Notes: generated by a model from the letters alone, not told the origin. A stretch of 64,000 nucleotides of DNA from Haematobia irritans (GCF_050003625.1 NC_134398.1:104631253-104695252), one strand, 5' to 3'. Positions 21,568 to 33,948 are shown, numbered from the stretch's first letter. Program-made: numbers and translations.

Positions 21568-22461
21568 ATGTCAATCAGTGGTATAGAAAGATGCCAGACC
21601 AAGGTTCAACACAGAGTGAACATTACGCTTCAGTCGAGATCCAACAATTTCTCAACGCGCTTGGAGGCATTTGTACTACCACAAATTCAATTTGTTCACA
21701 TTGATAAATGGCTAATTCCCAGCAACGTAACGTTGGCAGACCCTTCATTCAACCGTCCGGGCAAAATCGACATCCTATTAGGCGCAGAATATTATCATCA
21801 GTTACCCGCTATTGGACAAATTAAACTAGGATAGAAACTTCCAATCTTGCAAAACACAATATTTGGCTGGATAGCATCAGGGAAGGGATCTGACTGAAGA
21901 AGACAGCATGAACCAGAAAATCGAACGATTCTGGAAACTGGAAGAAGTCGGTAATACACAGAAACAATTATCGACGTATGACGCACAGTGCGAAGGTCAC
22001 TTTAATCAGCATACTGGACGTGACAAAGACGGAAGATTCATCGTAAGCCTCCCATTTTGTACCGAACCAATTTCGTTAGGAGAGTCACACAGTATCGCTT
22101 TCACACGTTTCCTGTCATTGGAATGACCATTAGCCAAAGACTAACATATACCTTAAAACAACAATATACAAAGTTAATGGATGAATATGACTAAAGTCAA
22201 CATAGGCAATGTGACAGGAGCAAAATATTTTATTCCCCACCACTGCGTTCTACGACCCGAAATCCGTACCACTAAACTTCGAGTTGCATTCGATGTTTCA
22301 ACAAAAACATCGTCAGGGAAGTCACTGAACCATGTTTTGCATACTGACCCACCACTACAGAATGATCTGTTTGCTATTTTGCTACGCTTCAGCTTACCGC
22401 GCTTTGTGTTTACCACAAACATAGAAAAAATGTTTCGTCAAATACTGATCCATCCTAAAGA
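21568..22461 (+). pseudogene. pol: BEL-2 protease linker and RT start (first tandem copy)
   Basis: Contains NVTLADPSFNRPGKIDILLG (protease end), then FWKLEEVG, RDKDGRFIVSLPF, and the RT start YFIPHHCVLRPE, TKLRVAFDVSTKTSSGKSLN and EKMFRQILIHPKD. Stops and frameshifts lie near 21832, 22124 and 22190. Cut at 22461 by the start of the inserted element that is complete in the second copy. Confidence 0.88.
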
Positions 22462-23564
22462 CATTAGCGTAGCTAGACAATTTTCCTAGCTAAAAATTTA
22501 TAGATTGAACTTATAGGTTCAATTAATGTTTTATTTCATAAAAATGAATAAAAAATTAGACATCAAAATAAATCAAAAAATTAGACAATAAAAAAGGTTC
22601 AACACAGAGTGAACATTACGCTTCAGTCGAGATCCAACAATTTCTCAACGCGCTTGGAGGCATTCGTACTACCACAAATTCAATTTGTTCACATTGATAA
22701 ATGGCTAATTCCCAGCAACGTAACGTTGGCAGACCCTTCATTCAACCGTCCGGGCAAAATCGACATCCTATTAGGCGCAGAATATTATCATCAGTTACCC
22801 GCTATTGGACAAATTAAACTAGGATAGAAACTTCCAATCTTGCAAAACACAATATTTGGCTGGATAGCATCAGGGAAGGGATCTGACTGAAGAAGACAGC
22901 ATGAACCAGAAAATCGAACGATTCTGGAAACTGGAAGAAGTCGGTAATACACAGAAACAATTATCGACGTATGACGCACAGTGCGAAGGTCACTTTAATC
23001 AGCATACTGGACGTGACAAAGACGGAAGATTCATCGTAAGCCTCCCATTTTGTACCGAACCAATTTCGTTAGGAGAGTCACACAGTATCGCTTTCACACG
23101 TTTCCTGTCATTGGAATGACCATTAGCCAAAGACTAACATATACCTTAAAACAACAATATACAAAGTTAATGGATGAATATGACTAAAGTCAACATAGGC
23201 AATGTGACAGGAGCAAAATATTTTATTCCCCACCACTGCGTTCTACGACCCGAAATCCGTACCACTAAACTTCGAGTTGCATTCGATGTTTCAACAAAAA
23301 CATCGTCAGGGAAGTCACTGAACCATGTTTTGCATACTGACCCACCACTACAGAATGATCTGTTTGCTATTTTGCTACGCTTCAGCTTACCGCGCTTTGT
23401 GTTTACCACAAACATAGAAAAAATGTTTCGTCAAATACTGATCCATCCTAAAGACATTAGCGTAGCTAGACAATTTTCCTAGCTAAAAATTTATAGATTG
23501 AACTTATAGGTTCAATTAATGTTTTATTTCATAAAAATGAATAAAAAATTAGACATCAAAATAA
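21601..23564 (+). repeat. Tandem duplication, 993-bp period
   Basis: 21601-22571 is repeated at 22594-23564, with a 22-nt linker between. The copies look nearly identical; one difference noted is GCATTTGTA versus GCATTCGTA. The repeat spans BEL-2 protease/RT and the first 110 nt or so of the inserted element at 23455, so the duplication happened after that insertion. Confidence 0.95.
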
Positions 23565-24474
23565 CTCGACAATTAATTTATAATAAAGCAACAAAAAGTA
23601 GTTCCACATTTTTCCCAGCAAAAAAATGAGAGTTGTTCTAAAGGCACAACTTTAAAAGCACTTCCAAAAATTCCCTCACAAAGAAGTTAATTATTTTAAG
23701 TTTTAAGATTTAAGAAGTTTTTTTACTTCATTTTTTTCATATTTTAATGTGTAATTTTTTGTTTTCTTTTTTTTTAAATAGTTTAAAAAAGAGTAAGAAT
23801 AAATAAAATGGTACAAGTTATTCAAATTTTGCCACAAAAATACTAAATCCATTATAGAAAAATCGATCATTTTTGCAAATATTCGATGGAAAACGTTTCA
23901 AACAAGCGTTAGAATGCATTAAAAATCATACAAAATATAAAAATTATTTATTTGGGAAAATATCACAAAATTTTTTAATTCACTTTCAAAACAAATTCAT
24001 TGCAACGGCTGTTGAATCGGTGGACATTCGTCCTATGACAAGTTCATATTTCATTCATCGCTTCTCCGCCAATTTTGCATCACTTCCGGACTCAAAAAGA
24101 ACATTTTCACTTCTTTTTTGCAACGCTTTTTTGCAGCATTGGTAAGATATTAATTTATGAAAGAATAGTTTTATTATCAATTACTTTTTTTTAATTAAAT
24201 TGACTAAACAAAATAATACAGGAGCTTTAGTTATTAAGCTAAATCATAAGTTCAACCACATCTTTATTTCATAAATATCAGACTGCAAAAATTGCCATCG
24301 GCAACTGCTAACACAACCCAAGTAAATCGATTGTGCATGAAAGTCTTTAGCGGAACTTTGTGCGGTAGTATATACTTTTTTAATTTTTATAAAGATGGAA
24401 AATTGTAAATAAGTTTTCAAATTCTGGGGAGGGCTAAAATATTTCTGAGGGGTCTAAGCCTTCCTACGCTCATG
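23455..24474. mobile_element. Non-autonomous DNA element with 8-bp TSD (1,020 bp)
   Basis: Ends CATTAGCGTAG... and, inverted, CATGAGCGTAGG. It is flanked by the direct repeat CCTAAAGA at 23447-23454 and 24475-24482. Removing it joins BEL-2 RT exactly (...HPKD + RPYQIILL). The 8-bp duplication is typical of hAT or P superfamily elements. No transposase is recognised inside. A diverged relative lies at 54036-54890. Confidence 0.88.
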
Positions 24475-24622
24475 CCTAAAGACAGACCATATCAGATTAT
24501 CCTGTTGCGAAATAATACCACCGAACCTATCAGCTACTTTACATTAAATACCGTTACATATGGACCAGACCAGACCAGACCCATATCTGGCAATCAGATG
24601 TCTGAAAGAAATAACTCGGGAA
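24475..24622 (+). pseudogene. pol: BEL-2 RT fragment
   Basis: Continues RT with RPYQIILLRNNTTEPISYFT and LNTVTYG, then, after a small duplication (CCAGACCAGACCAGACC), PYLAIRCLKEITRE. Ends at the LINE target site. Confidence 0.88.
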
Positions 24623-24770
24623 TAATGAATAAATAATTATTCAACCGTCGAACGGAACGGACGTGTTTTTTAATAGCGGTTAAACTCATCGTAATAGGTA
24701 CCTACTAAGAATTTCAAGTGTGGTGGGATATTAAGCCACCATACAGCGAAATTCAAAGTCATCCACTGGG

Positions 24771-25679
24771 TTGCTAACTTCAGGGCCCAGTGGACGGGTA
24801 TCGACAGGAGTTATAAATTTGGACAATGACCCAGAGTTAGCCCCAATTAGTCGACCTGTAGACGGGCTGGAAAAAGGGAACGATCACCCTGAGGCTGGAA
24901 AAAGGGAACGATCACCGGATGAGCTGCCATCCTCCAAAAGGGATCAAAGATCGTTTGCCTCAGTTGCTAAAGACAGCCTTGTGATGGCTGAGCATTGTAC
25001 GGTATGGTTCCAAAGCAAAAATGGGGGGGAAATTGAGAATGCTCTGTCTGTCGTCTACTCACAGGTGCTGGAAAAGTTTCCCGGTCCAGATCCTCGACAC
25101 CAAGAGGCTGGTTGGTATCAAGGACGATTTAAGCTAGTCGCATTTGAGGACCAGAGGTCTATAGAATGTTTTAAAGCTGCTCTGATACTAATTGGTGAAG
25201 TTTGGGAAGGAGCTGCTCTAGAGTTAGTCGAGAAGAAAGACATACCGGCTAGACCTAGAGCACATGCGTGGATACCTGCAAACCCTTCTGACCCTGAATC
25301 TATTTTAAATAGACTGAAACGATGCAATCCAGATCTTCCAACAGCTGATTGGAAGGTTGGCCGTTTGGATGAAGTGGATGGACCAAGACGGCATGCAGTG
25401 TTTATATTGAACACTCATTCTTTGCCACATCTAGCAAAGTCCCAGGGCCATGTATGTTATGGCTTTCATTATATCCAAATGAAGGCATATAAAAACGATC
25501 AGCTAAAGGATTCAGAAATGGACAAGCCACTGTCTGAATCAGAAGTAAGCGGATCCTCTTGCGAAGTCGAGGGAGATACCAAAGTTGAAGACATGGATAG
25601 ACACCGTATGCGAGAGGAAGTTTCTATTGCCTCAGAACTCACCAATGTTGGTTATTGCGAGAGTCACCGAGATCTCTGA
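24771..25679 (+). CDS. LINE-A ORF1 protein (302 aa)
   Basis: The N-terminus is polar with basic residues (KRERSPDELPSSKRDQRSF). The middle part (about 70-230; AEHCTVWFQS, FEDQRSIECFKAAL, WIPANPSDPESILNRLKRCN) resembles the DUF4780-type ORF1 domain of arthropod LINEs; no CCHC knuckles are seen. The acidic C-terminal coding sense seems to continue in another frame (25640-25779, EEDILDDSIEAVD), so the native ORF1 may be frameshifted near 25640. Such proteins bind the element RNA; that is inferred from the family. Confidence 0.7.
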   Translation: MLTSGPSGRVSTGVINLDNDPELAPISRPVDGLEKGNDHPEAGKRERSPDELPSSKRDQRSFASVAKDSLVMAEHCTVWFQSKNGGEIENALSVVYSQVLEKFPGPDPRHQEAGWYQGRFKLVAFEDQRSIECFKAALILIGEVWEGAALELVEKKDIPARPRAHAWIPANPSDPESILNRLKRCNPDLPTADWKVGRLDEVDGPRRHAVFILNTHSLPHLAKSQGHVCYGFHYIQMKAYKNDQLKDSEMDKPLSESEVSGSSCEVEGDTKVEDMDRHRMREEVSIASELTNVGYCESHRDL

Positions 25680-25723
25680 AGAGGACATTCTTGATGACTC
25701 GATTGAAGCGGTTGATGTGACGG

Positions 25724-28700
25724 TTGTTGAAAATATCGATGGTCCTACGGATCCTCCAGATAAATCTTCATCATTGTAAGGCTGCATGTGTTGCCTTAAA
25801 AGTTCTCCTGATGAAATGGGACATAGATATAGTTCTTATTCAAGAACCATATGTTTATAGAAACAAAATATGTGAATTAAGTACTCCGGGGTTCAAACTA
25901 TTGCAGTATACTGGTAATGATGTAAATCGAGCCTGTATAATTGCTAAAAACGAGCTCAACTTGTTTCTGCCTCCTTCAATGTGCAATACTGACACTGTCG
26001 TTGCCAGTTTAGAAATAGCCAAATGCAAATATTGGGTATCTTCGGTCTACATGGGACATGACAGGGAGATGCCTCCATGTGCCGTTAAGACCTTAGTGGA
26101 GGAGTCACTGAAAACAAAGACGAAACTCATTATGGGATGCGATGCGAATGCACATCATAGTATATGGGGAAGTAGTGATACTAATGCAAGGGGAGAGTCG
26201 ATAATAGAGTTTATTTTGCGTACTAATCTGGTAGTTTGCAACAAGGGAGATGTCCCAACCTTTGTCACTAAAAACAGGCAAGAGGTTTTGGACATCACCT
26301 TGGCCTCGCAAGAACTGAATGAAATGATATCTGAGTGGCAGGTTTTAAGTGAACACAGTTTTCAGATCATCGCTACATCAGTTTCAAATTTGATGTTCAT
26401 ATCACCAAGACCATATTTCCGCAAAATGTTAGGAAAGTATATAGGGAATCGTTCAATATGATGATACCGGAAATAACAGAGACAAATATGAGAAATGTGC
26501 AAGTTATCGAACACGCAGTGGAGCGGATTACTAAGGCCTTCAACATCTCACTGAAAGCTGCATGCCCTAGAGGGAAGCCAAGGGGGAAAAATCGACCACC
26601 ATGGTAGTCTACGGAATTAAGTAATATGAGGAAATCCTGCAGGAAGCTCTTTAACAAGGCAAAGTCCACCAGAGGCCCTGAGGATTGGGACGCTTACAAG
26701 AAAAATCTGAGAGAATACAAGCGAGAACTGAGAAAGGCTCAGCATAACTCTTGGAATGATTACTGCAGCAGTACTGATAATACGTCCGAGGCTTCCAGAC
26801 TACGGAAGGTGCTAGCATCCACGAACTCCGCTCCAGGTTTCATTAAAACATCGGAGGGCAATTGGACAACGTCCAGTAAGGAGACGCTGGAGGTACTATT
26901 GGACACACATTTTCCTGGAAATCAGACGGTTGAACCATGTACTGGCGGTGCCACAGTTGCTCAGCGGTCGTTTCCTTTCGAGGAAATTGTATCGGAAACT
27001 AGAATAAGATGGGCGCTAAATAGCTTTGGATCATTCAAATCCCCCGGACCTGATGGAATTACTCCGGCGGAGTTACAAGCAGTAACTGACAAAATTATCC
27101 CCTGGTTGTCGGCGATATATAAAGGATGTATCAACTTATCTTATATCCCAGGAAAGTGGAGGGAAACAAAAGTCGTTTTCATACCTAAAGCGGGAAAAGC
27201 CTCTCACTCGAGGGCGAAGGATTTCCGACCAATCAGCTTATCCTCATTCCTACTTAAGACTCTGGAGAGGATGATAGATATTTATATTAGAACTAGCATC
27301 GATTCAAGTTTGTTCTCGAAACGACAGCATGCATACTCGAAGGGCAGGTCTACTGAGACCGCATTACATGAACTAGTCAGCTTTATTGAAAGCTCACTAT
27401 CTGTCAAAGAATACACAATCGTTGCGTTTCTAGACATCGAAGGGGCGTTCAATAATGTCCATCCGAGCTCGATATTAAATGGACTGACAACTCTGAATGT
27501 TGATCCATGTATACTCAGGCTGTTAGACGAACTGCTAATGAAGGGACGTATTTCAGCCACACTAGGATAAGCAAACATACAAAGGTATGTGAACAGCGGA
27601 ACTCCCCAAGGAGGAGTTGTATCACCTCTTCTTTGGAATGTTGCTATAAATAACCTTCTGGTTACCTTAGAAAAAGAAAGGATAAAAGTGGTGGCATACG
27701 CAGATGATGTGGCTCTAGCCGTCAATGGAAAAATTCCCATCCACAATCAGAGATATTATTCAGAGGGCCCTCCGGATGACTGAGAAATGGGCGAAAGACA
27801 ATGGTCTTGGGCTAAATCCTGCAAAGACAGAATTAGTCGTGTACTGCAAAGATCGCAAAACTCCCACGGTTAGGCCCATTTCCTTAGGGGGTATTGAAAT
27901 TCCCTTTGGTGAGTGTGCAAAATACATTGGCGTTATTTTGGACAGGAAGCTGAACTTTAAGCTTAATATTGAAGAAAGGGTGAGAAAAGCAACGGTAGCT
28001 CTGTACTCGTGCAAAAAGGCAATAGGAAAAAAGTGGGGACTAAAACCAAAAATTGTGCATTGGCTATACACGGCAGTGGTTAGACCTATAATGCTATATG
28101 GTGTTGTAGTCTGGTGGCCGGCACTTCAGAAACCGACTTGTTTAGATAAAGTTCAGCGTATGGCGTGTTTGTGTATTTCAGGCGCATTCAGCAAGACAGG
28201 AACAAATTCCCTTAATGTCATGTTGCATCTATTGCCTTTAGACATTTTGGCCAAACAGTCAGCTGCGGTTGCGCGAGCTATCGCTGTGGTCGGAAAAAAG
28301 TTACGGTCACAGTTCGGTCCTCAAAATAATGCCAGATGTGCCTAACGTAGTGGATTACACTTTGACGAGTCCACTTTTCGACAAAAAGTTTGAGACTTTA
28401 ATCCCCAACAGTGAGGCGTGGTGCACACAGACCCCGGGGAATAAAGAATATATAGATTTCTTCACTGATGGCTCCAATTTGGATGGACAAGTGGGGTTCG
28501 GAGTATATTCTAATTATATGGAACTTCGAATAGCGAAAAGATTACCTAATCACTGTAGTGTTTTTCAGGCTGAAATATTAGCAATAAGAGAGGTGGCGAA
28601 TTGGCTGAGAAGTAATGTTCCAAAAAATGTGGGCATTAATATATACTCAGACAGTCAACCTGCAATAAAATCCTTGGACTCTGCGTTCCTTAACTCGAAA

Positions 28701-29277
28701 ACGGCCATAAACTGCCGCAAATCTCTCAACGAGATGGCTGAGCAGTACAATATTCACCTAATATGGGTGCCTGGCCATAGGAACATACCGGGGAACTGCG
28801 AAGCGGATGAGTTGGCAAGGGTAGGGAACTGGAATTTGTTGGTATGCCCCTGGCTACCTGCAAGCTCATACTGCGTGAGAAGGCTGTTATGATGGCAAAT
28901 GTTCGATGGGAGAATTGCAAGGGTTGTAACGACACCAAGCAAATATGGCCCCATTTCAAAACCGCACACTAGATATGCTAATGTTCTTGAGACGTCAGAT
29001 ATCACTCCTGATATCTGCTATAACGGGTCGCTGCCTGATAGGCGATTTTGCAAAAACTATTGGCGCGAAGTATAATGACTATTGTATGAGCTGTCATGAT
29101 GCGGAGGAAAAAGAATCAATTAAACACCTCCTGTGTGAGTGTCCTGCATTTTGTGTAAAGCGCAAGCACCTTTTAGGAGCATATAGCTTCAGATTACTGG
29201 CGGATCTGGAAAACGTTAACTTAAGCAGTCTGCTAATGTTTTTGGAACAATCTGGTTGGTTCAGCGAAGAAAAATAA
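25724..29277 (+). pseudogene. LINE-A ORF2: endonuclease, RT, RNase H (disabled)
   Basis: Endonuclease: LQINLHHCKAA, DIVLIQEPYV and GCDANAHHSIWGS, frameshifted near 26365. RT: FKSPGPDGITPAEL, KDFRPISLSSFLLKTLERMI, NSGTPQGGVVSPLLWN and catalytic YADDVAL near 27695. RNase H at 28455-28830: FFTDGSNLDG, FQAEILAI, IYSDSQPAIK and WVPGHRNIPGNCEADELA. The C-terminal Cys/His motif (CMSCH...HLLCEC) is near 29085-29145. Lesions: TAG at 26606, TAA near 27568, and frameshifts near 26365, 27740, 28300 and 28830. Confidence 0.92.
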
Positions 29278-29424
29278 TCGAGAAGGTTCAGCGGTTAAAA
29301 CTAGAAGTGCCCATATGTAATAGGTACTTTTAGTTAATGTGGTATCACAATGGACTGAATAGTCTAAGTGAGCCTGAATCTTAATCGGGCTGCCACTTTA
29401 ACCTAACCTAACCTAACTCGGGAA

Positions 29425-29614
29425 AACAAGATGCACTTTCCTTTAGCAGCCAGTTTTTTTTGGAAAAGAACTTCTATGTGGATGATGGTTTGGGTAGAGC
29501 AGACAGCTTGAATACAGCCTTGAAAATCCACCACCAATTTCAACAAGTCATGGCATGCGGAGAAAAATATATGTTGGCAATAAGCATTTAAATGGTTCTC
29601 AAATGCCGCAAACA
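29425..29614 (+). pseudogene. pol: BEL-2 RT fragment with YVDD box
   Basis: Resumes after LINE-A with NFYVDDGLGRADSL, the catalytic YVDD of the BEL RT, followed by the connection block ending KWFSNAANM. Ends at about 29614, where the next insert begins. Confidence 0.87.
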
Positions 29615-30644
29615 TGTTCTATTATTTAAATGATAGAATTTGAGATCATTACATGGTCGGGAAAATCGTGTACCTGACCATTCAATTTTTTTTAGATTTT
29701 TGCAGAGAAAAAAGGATTTTTATAGGTTACATATAGAACATCTAGAATGTGTGTGAAGATAAATACGTATTTAAAACCCTAGACACAAACCAATTGTAAT
29801 AGATTAGGGTAAAACATTTTGGGATTTTTTCGAAAAACTGATTTTTTGGAAAAACTACTGGGAATTTAAAATTAAAATTTCGCAGGAACAATGCCAGGGG
29901 AACACCCTACATAACGGTTTATTTATTTTGGAAATACATTAACCACCGCAAGAGATATGTGGTGGGACATTTGGCAATGGGAGGGGAATCATATCTCTGG
30001 AACGGGATATCCTGCCAGGACTACTTATGCGGCAGTGTATAGTCCTATGAAATACCTATCGAACAAGGTATAGCATATATCAAGATTTGATTTTTAAGAC
30101 ACCAAATACGCTCTTTTAATTTCTGTATTTATTATCCTAAATTTCTGGAGGGGATCAGTGGCCATATCTCAGGAACGAAGCTACCCTCTGACCTAAAATT
30201 TATGACAAATTAATGTGCTTGTAACACCCTTCAATCAGAGGGTAAACATTTGTTGAAGCGATATTTCAGAACTCCAAAATTGTTCCTCCAATATTGGTTA
30301 TTTTACCTATGAATTTTCGGAGGGGAGGAATGCGTCCAGGAGGAGTGGGGTACATCCTGCCGACATAGCTCCCACACAAATCCATACTCCTAAAGACGCC
30401 TTTTCGAACAAAAGAAACAGCGAATCAAGAATTGATTTTGGGATTGCTCCAGCTCCTCATCAATATGACCCTTTTTCAGACCAAAAAATACAAAACTGAA
30501 TAGAAGCAAAGCAGAAAAATTTCGCACCAGATGCTTGGCCAGGAGCAGTGCTAATATCGATGGAACGGGATCTCCTTCCGACATAGCATAAAAACCATTA
30601 TAAAGCTCCAAGAAACACCTATACGGATTGATGTCACTTTATTC

Positions 30645-32020
30645 CAGAATTGATTTTGGTATACCCAGATACGCCTGTTCAAATGTGGCCCATTTCATAG
30701 CAGATTCTGGCCGGGAGCAGTGGCCATATCTTTGGAACGAATTATCCTGCCGACAAGGGATGACCACTGTTGTATAGTCCTAGGAACCTACTTTCCGGAA
30801 TGGTGTCACTTTATTCCAGAATTGATTTCGGTATACCCAGATACGCCTGTTCAAAAGTGGGTAATTTCATAGCAGATTCTGGCCGGGAGCAGTGGCCATA
30901 TCTTTCGAATGAAATATCCTGCCGACACGAGATGACCACTGTTGTACAGTGCTAGGAAGCTACTTTCCGGAATGGTGTCACTTTATTGCAGAATTGATTT
31001 CGGTATACCCCAATACGCCTTTTCAAAAGTGGTCAATTTCATAGCAGAATCTGGCCGGGAGCAGTGGCCATATCTTTCGAATGAAATATCCTGCCGACAC
31101 GAGATGACCACTGTTGTACAGTGCTAGGAAGCTACTTTCCGGAATGGTGTCACTTTATTGCAGAATTGATTTCGGTATACCCAGATACGCCTGTTCAAAT
31201 GTGGCCCATTTCATAGCAGATTCTGGCCGGGAGCAGTGGCCATATCTTTGGAACGAATTATCGTGCCGACATCAAATAACCACTGTTGTATAGTCCTAGG
31301 AAGCTACTTTCCGGCATGGTGTCACTTTATCCCAGAATTGATTTCGGTATACCCAGATACGCCTGTTCAAATGTGGCCCATTTCATAGCAGATTCTGGCC
31401 GGGAGCAGTGGCCATATCTTTGGAACGAATTATCGTGCCGACATCAAATAACCACTGTTGTATAGTACTAGGAAGCTGCTTTCCGGAATGGTGTCAATTT
31501 GTTCCAGAATTGATTTTGGTATACCCAGATACGCCTGTTCAAATGTGGCCCATTTCATAGCAGATTCTGGCCGGGAGCAGTGGCCATATCTTGGGAACGA
31601 ATTATCCTGCCGACAACGGATGACCACTGTTGTATAGTCCTAGGAAGCTACTTTCCGGCATGGTGTCACTTTATCCCAGAATTGATTTCGGTATACCCAG
31701 ATACGCCTGTTCAAATGTGGCCCATTTCATAGCAGATTCTGGCCGGGAGCAGTGGCCATATCTTGGGAACGAATTATTCTGCCGACAAGGGATGACCACT
31801 GTTGTATAGTCCTAGGAGCCTACTTTCCGGAATGGTGTCACTTTATTCCAGAATTGATTTCGGTATACCCAAATACGCCTGTTCAAAAGTGGTCAATTTC
31901 ATAGCAGAATCTGGCCGGGAGCAGTGGCCATATCTTTGGAACGAATTATCCTGCCGACATGAAATAACCACTGTTGTATAGTACTAGGAAGCTGCTTTCC
32001 GGAATGGTGTCAGTTTGTTC
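30645..32020 (+). repeat. 172-bp tandem repeats, left arm (8 units)
   Basis: Each unit holds CAGAATTGATTT(T/C)GGTAT, then GGCCGGGAGCAGTGGCCAT, then a CCGACA...ACCACTGTTGTA block, at 172-nt spacing. The core units are highly alike. More diverged units lie outside (around 30150 and 30390-30600), as in arrays homogenised in the centre by unequal exchange. Confidence 0.93.
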
Positions 32021-32415
32021 AAGAATTGATTTTGGTATACCCAAATACGCCTGTTCAAATTTGGAATCAATTGTAATAGATTAGGGTAAGAAAAAAAATT
32101 TTTTTTTGTGTTTGCAAAAAAGTGGCTTTAAAGAAAAACTATTTTGAATTTAAAGTAAAATTTTGCAAAAACAGTGCCGCCTATATAGCAATTTTGTTCT
32201 TTCTTAAATATATTGACTACAACTAAAGTAGTGGTGTAAGACATTTGGCAACGGACGTATAAAAAACTCCGAAACTCTTTTCCGGATTAATGTAACATTA
32301 TTTCCAAATCAAAGTTGGTGTATGCAGATGCTTTACACTTTTTCCTAAATTTTATTATTAGTGTTTAAAATAAAAATAAATTCGAATAAAATTTTATCAA
32401 AAGTAAGCCAACCTT

Positions 32416-32478
32416 GATTTGAACCTGCATACTTAAATAAACCTTGATTCCAACTCACTCATCAACGAGTTAGGCCAC
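32416..32478 (-). other. tRNA-like box A/box B module, left arm (outward-facing)
   Basis: On the minus strand GTGGCCTAACTCG (box A-like) is followed by GGTTCAAATC (box B consensus) about 50 nt later. It is the arm partner of 34803-34865. It has no full cloverleaf that I can support, so it is a Pol III promoter-like tRNA relic, not a tRNA gene. Confidence 0.45.
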
Positions 32479-32576
32479 TGCCTTGACGATAATCTGCGCA
32501 ACGAAACTTTCCTATGACGTAATTCCAGGTTTTGTCTTTAATTAAACACAGGTAGACCTCAACATACATAGTTTCT

Positions 32577-33400
32577 GTAAGATGTCTACATTTCAATTAC
32601 GCCATTTTGGTTAATGCTGAGGCTTACCTGTTTCAGTTGCTTTAACAGAGTCAAGAGGGTTACCAACTCCGAAAATTAATGACAATTAATTAATGAAAAA
32701 TGAAAAACCTCTGTAGAAAGTTGGTATAATCTCCACACCCAGGAAATGTCATTAGAAGTAAATTGCACAAGTAATGAATTTTTATGAAACCCTTTGCTAT
32801 ATTGGGTTTCATAAAAACTACCACCAAACAAGTCGTGGTTTTGCACCTACTGTAAGTTTTTATTGTTATGATTCTTTAATGCTGAGAAAACTTTCGAAGA
32901 TTGATATTTACCATAAGTAGTGAATTTAGTTGTTTTCCACAAATATCAGCACTGGAACCCAAATTTTTTGTTGCTGTGCATTCAAGAGATTTCTTGGTGC
33001 TAAGCAAAGATTGACTAAATTTATTTAATATTTTTTTTTATCTAATATATTGTTAAAATTCAAAATTTTAAGTAAAATTTATAAATCTTAGACACTGTAT
33101 AGAGCTAAAGTGCATAAGTGCCGTTTAGGATTTCGTTAAGTTTGTAATTAAGTTTTTAAGGTATCTAGCGTACGATGAGTAGCGTAAACTTAAGGTAATA
33201 CTATAATTAAAATGAAGATGTAAACTTAGTTTATTTAGACTTAGTTTGTTGTTAACTATTTGCGTAATACAATTTTTTGCTATACAGTGTAATTCATATA
33301 ATCTTTATACGTGATGCAAAAGATTGGTATCATTCACAATTTGTGTGAATGAGATGCTCTTTGGGTTAAATATAAATATAATTTTAACAAATTTTAAATT
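32577..33400. other. Left half of unpaired core segment of the palindrome
   Basis: AT-rich sequence with no inverted partner by eye; its opposite, 34275-34707, is shorter and unrelated. No open frame or transposase motif is seen in either. These segments separate the young outer arms from the old inner repeat. Confidence 0.55.
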
Positions 33401-33635
33401 CAAGAATATTATAAAATCGCTCAATGGCAACACTATGCCGCACGTGCAATGAGGGAGCAAAGAGAAAATGTATGCTTACCCTTTTAAAGCGCAAGAGAAC
33501 CAATGTCGTAACACCGTTACTATTTCAATTTTTAAGGAAATGAGTGAAACCCCAATACACCCATATAAGAGATCGTTATCATTTCTTGTAGTCGTTTAGT
33601 TGAGCTATTCGCTAAAGTATTCAGTGGAGTTAGGA

Positions 33636-33697
33636 TGGTCTAGTAGGTTAAGCGTTTGGCGTATTTTTCTTTATTCAACAGATGCGAGTTCGAGTCC
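33636..33697 (+). other. tRNA-like module, core of palindrome (left, inward-facing)
   Basis: TGGTCTAGTAGG (box A-like) at 33636, then AGTTCGAGTCC (box B-like) at 33687, followed by T-rich sequence at 33720-33770 that could end Pol III transcription. Diverged from its inverted partner at 33949-34016. Confidence 0.45.
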
Positions 33698-33948
33698 ACG
33701 TTTGATTGACTGTGACACGTTTTTATTTATTTTGATTACTGTATTGTTTTTTTTTTTACTAAAAAATTCATTTCATCGACTCAGAATTTCCCCACAACCA
33801 AGAATGTATAAATACACTCTATGGTGTCTGAAACCAATATTTTAATGCATTACAAACGGATTGACGAATTTAGTATACCCCCATCCTATGATGGAGGGTT
33901 TAAAAAATATGTATATACACATATATATGTATAAATATAGTCAAAAGT

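Larger units (their letters stand above)
24623..29413 (+). mobile_element. Full-length non-LTR retrotransposon (LINE-A) with CCTAA-repeat tail
   Basis: Inserted in BEL-2 RT with an 11-nt target duplication TAACTCGGGAA (24612-24622 and 29414-29424). Two ORFs, an APE-type endonuclease, RT and RNase H place it in the I/LOA/R1-like group of LINEs. Instead of poly(A) it ends in about three CCTAA units (TTTAACCTAACCTAACC). Pieces of the same family occur at 55662-55780 and, inverted, at 57172-57281. Confidence 0.92.

Noticed and set aside
27282..27746. Long minus-strand open frame across LINE-A RT
   Set aside because: Antisense shadow of the RT coding region; no domain of its own.
29397..29413. 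Genuine telomeric repeat tract
   Set aside because: Only about three CCTAA units, directly at the LINE 3' end before the target duplication, and again at another LINE copy; it is an element tail.
29403..29615. Minus-strand 70-residue open frame
   Set aside because: Antisense of the BEL-2 RT fragment with the YVDD box.
30390..30611. Identical 73-residue frame in both arms (30390-30611 and 36326-36547)
   Set aside because: Identity reflects near-identical arms. It overlaps a diverged 172-bp unit and has no recognisable domain.
30770..31127. Repeated 61-residue open frames in the palindrome arms (also 35638-36167)
   Set aside because: They repeat at exactly the 172-bp period and on opposite strands in the two arms; they follow the repeat unit, have no domain and no gene context.
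30645..32020. CRISPR-like or satellite-centromere array
   Set aside because: Units are 172 bp, directly abutting without unique spacers, inside an inverted element with target duplications; this is transposon structure.
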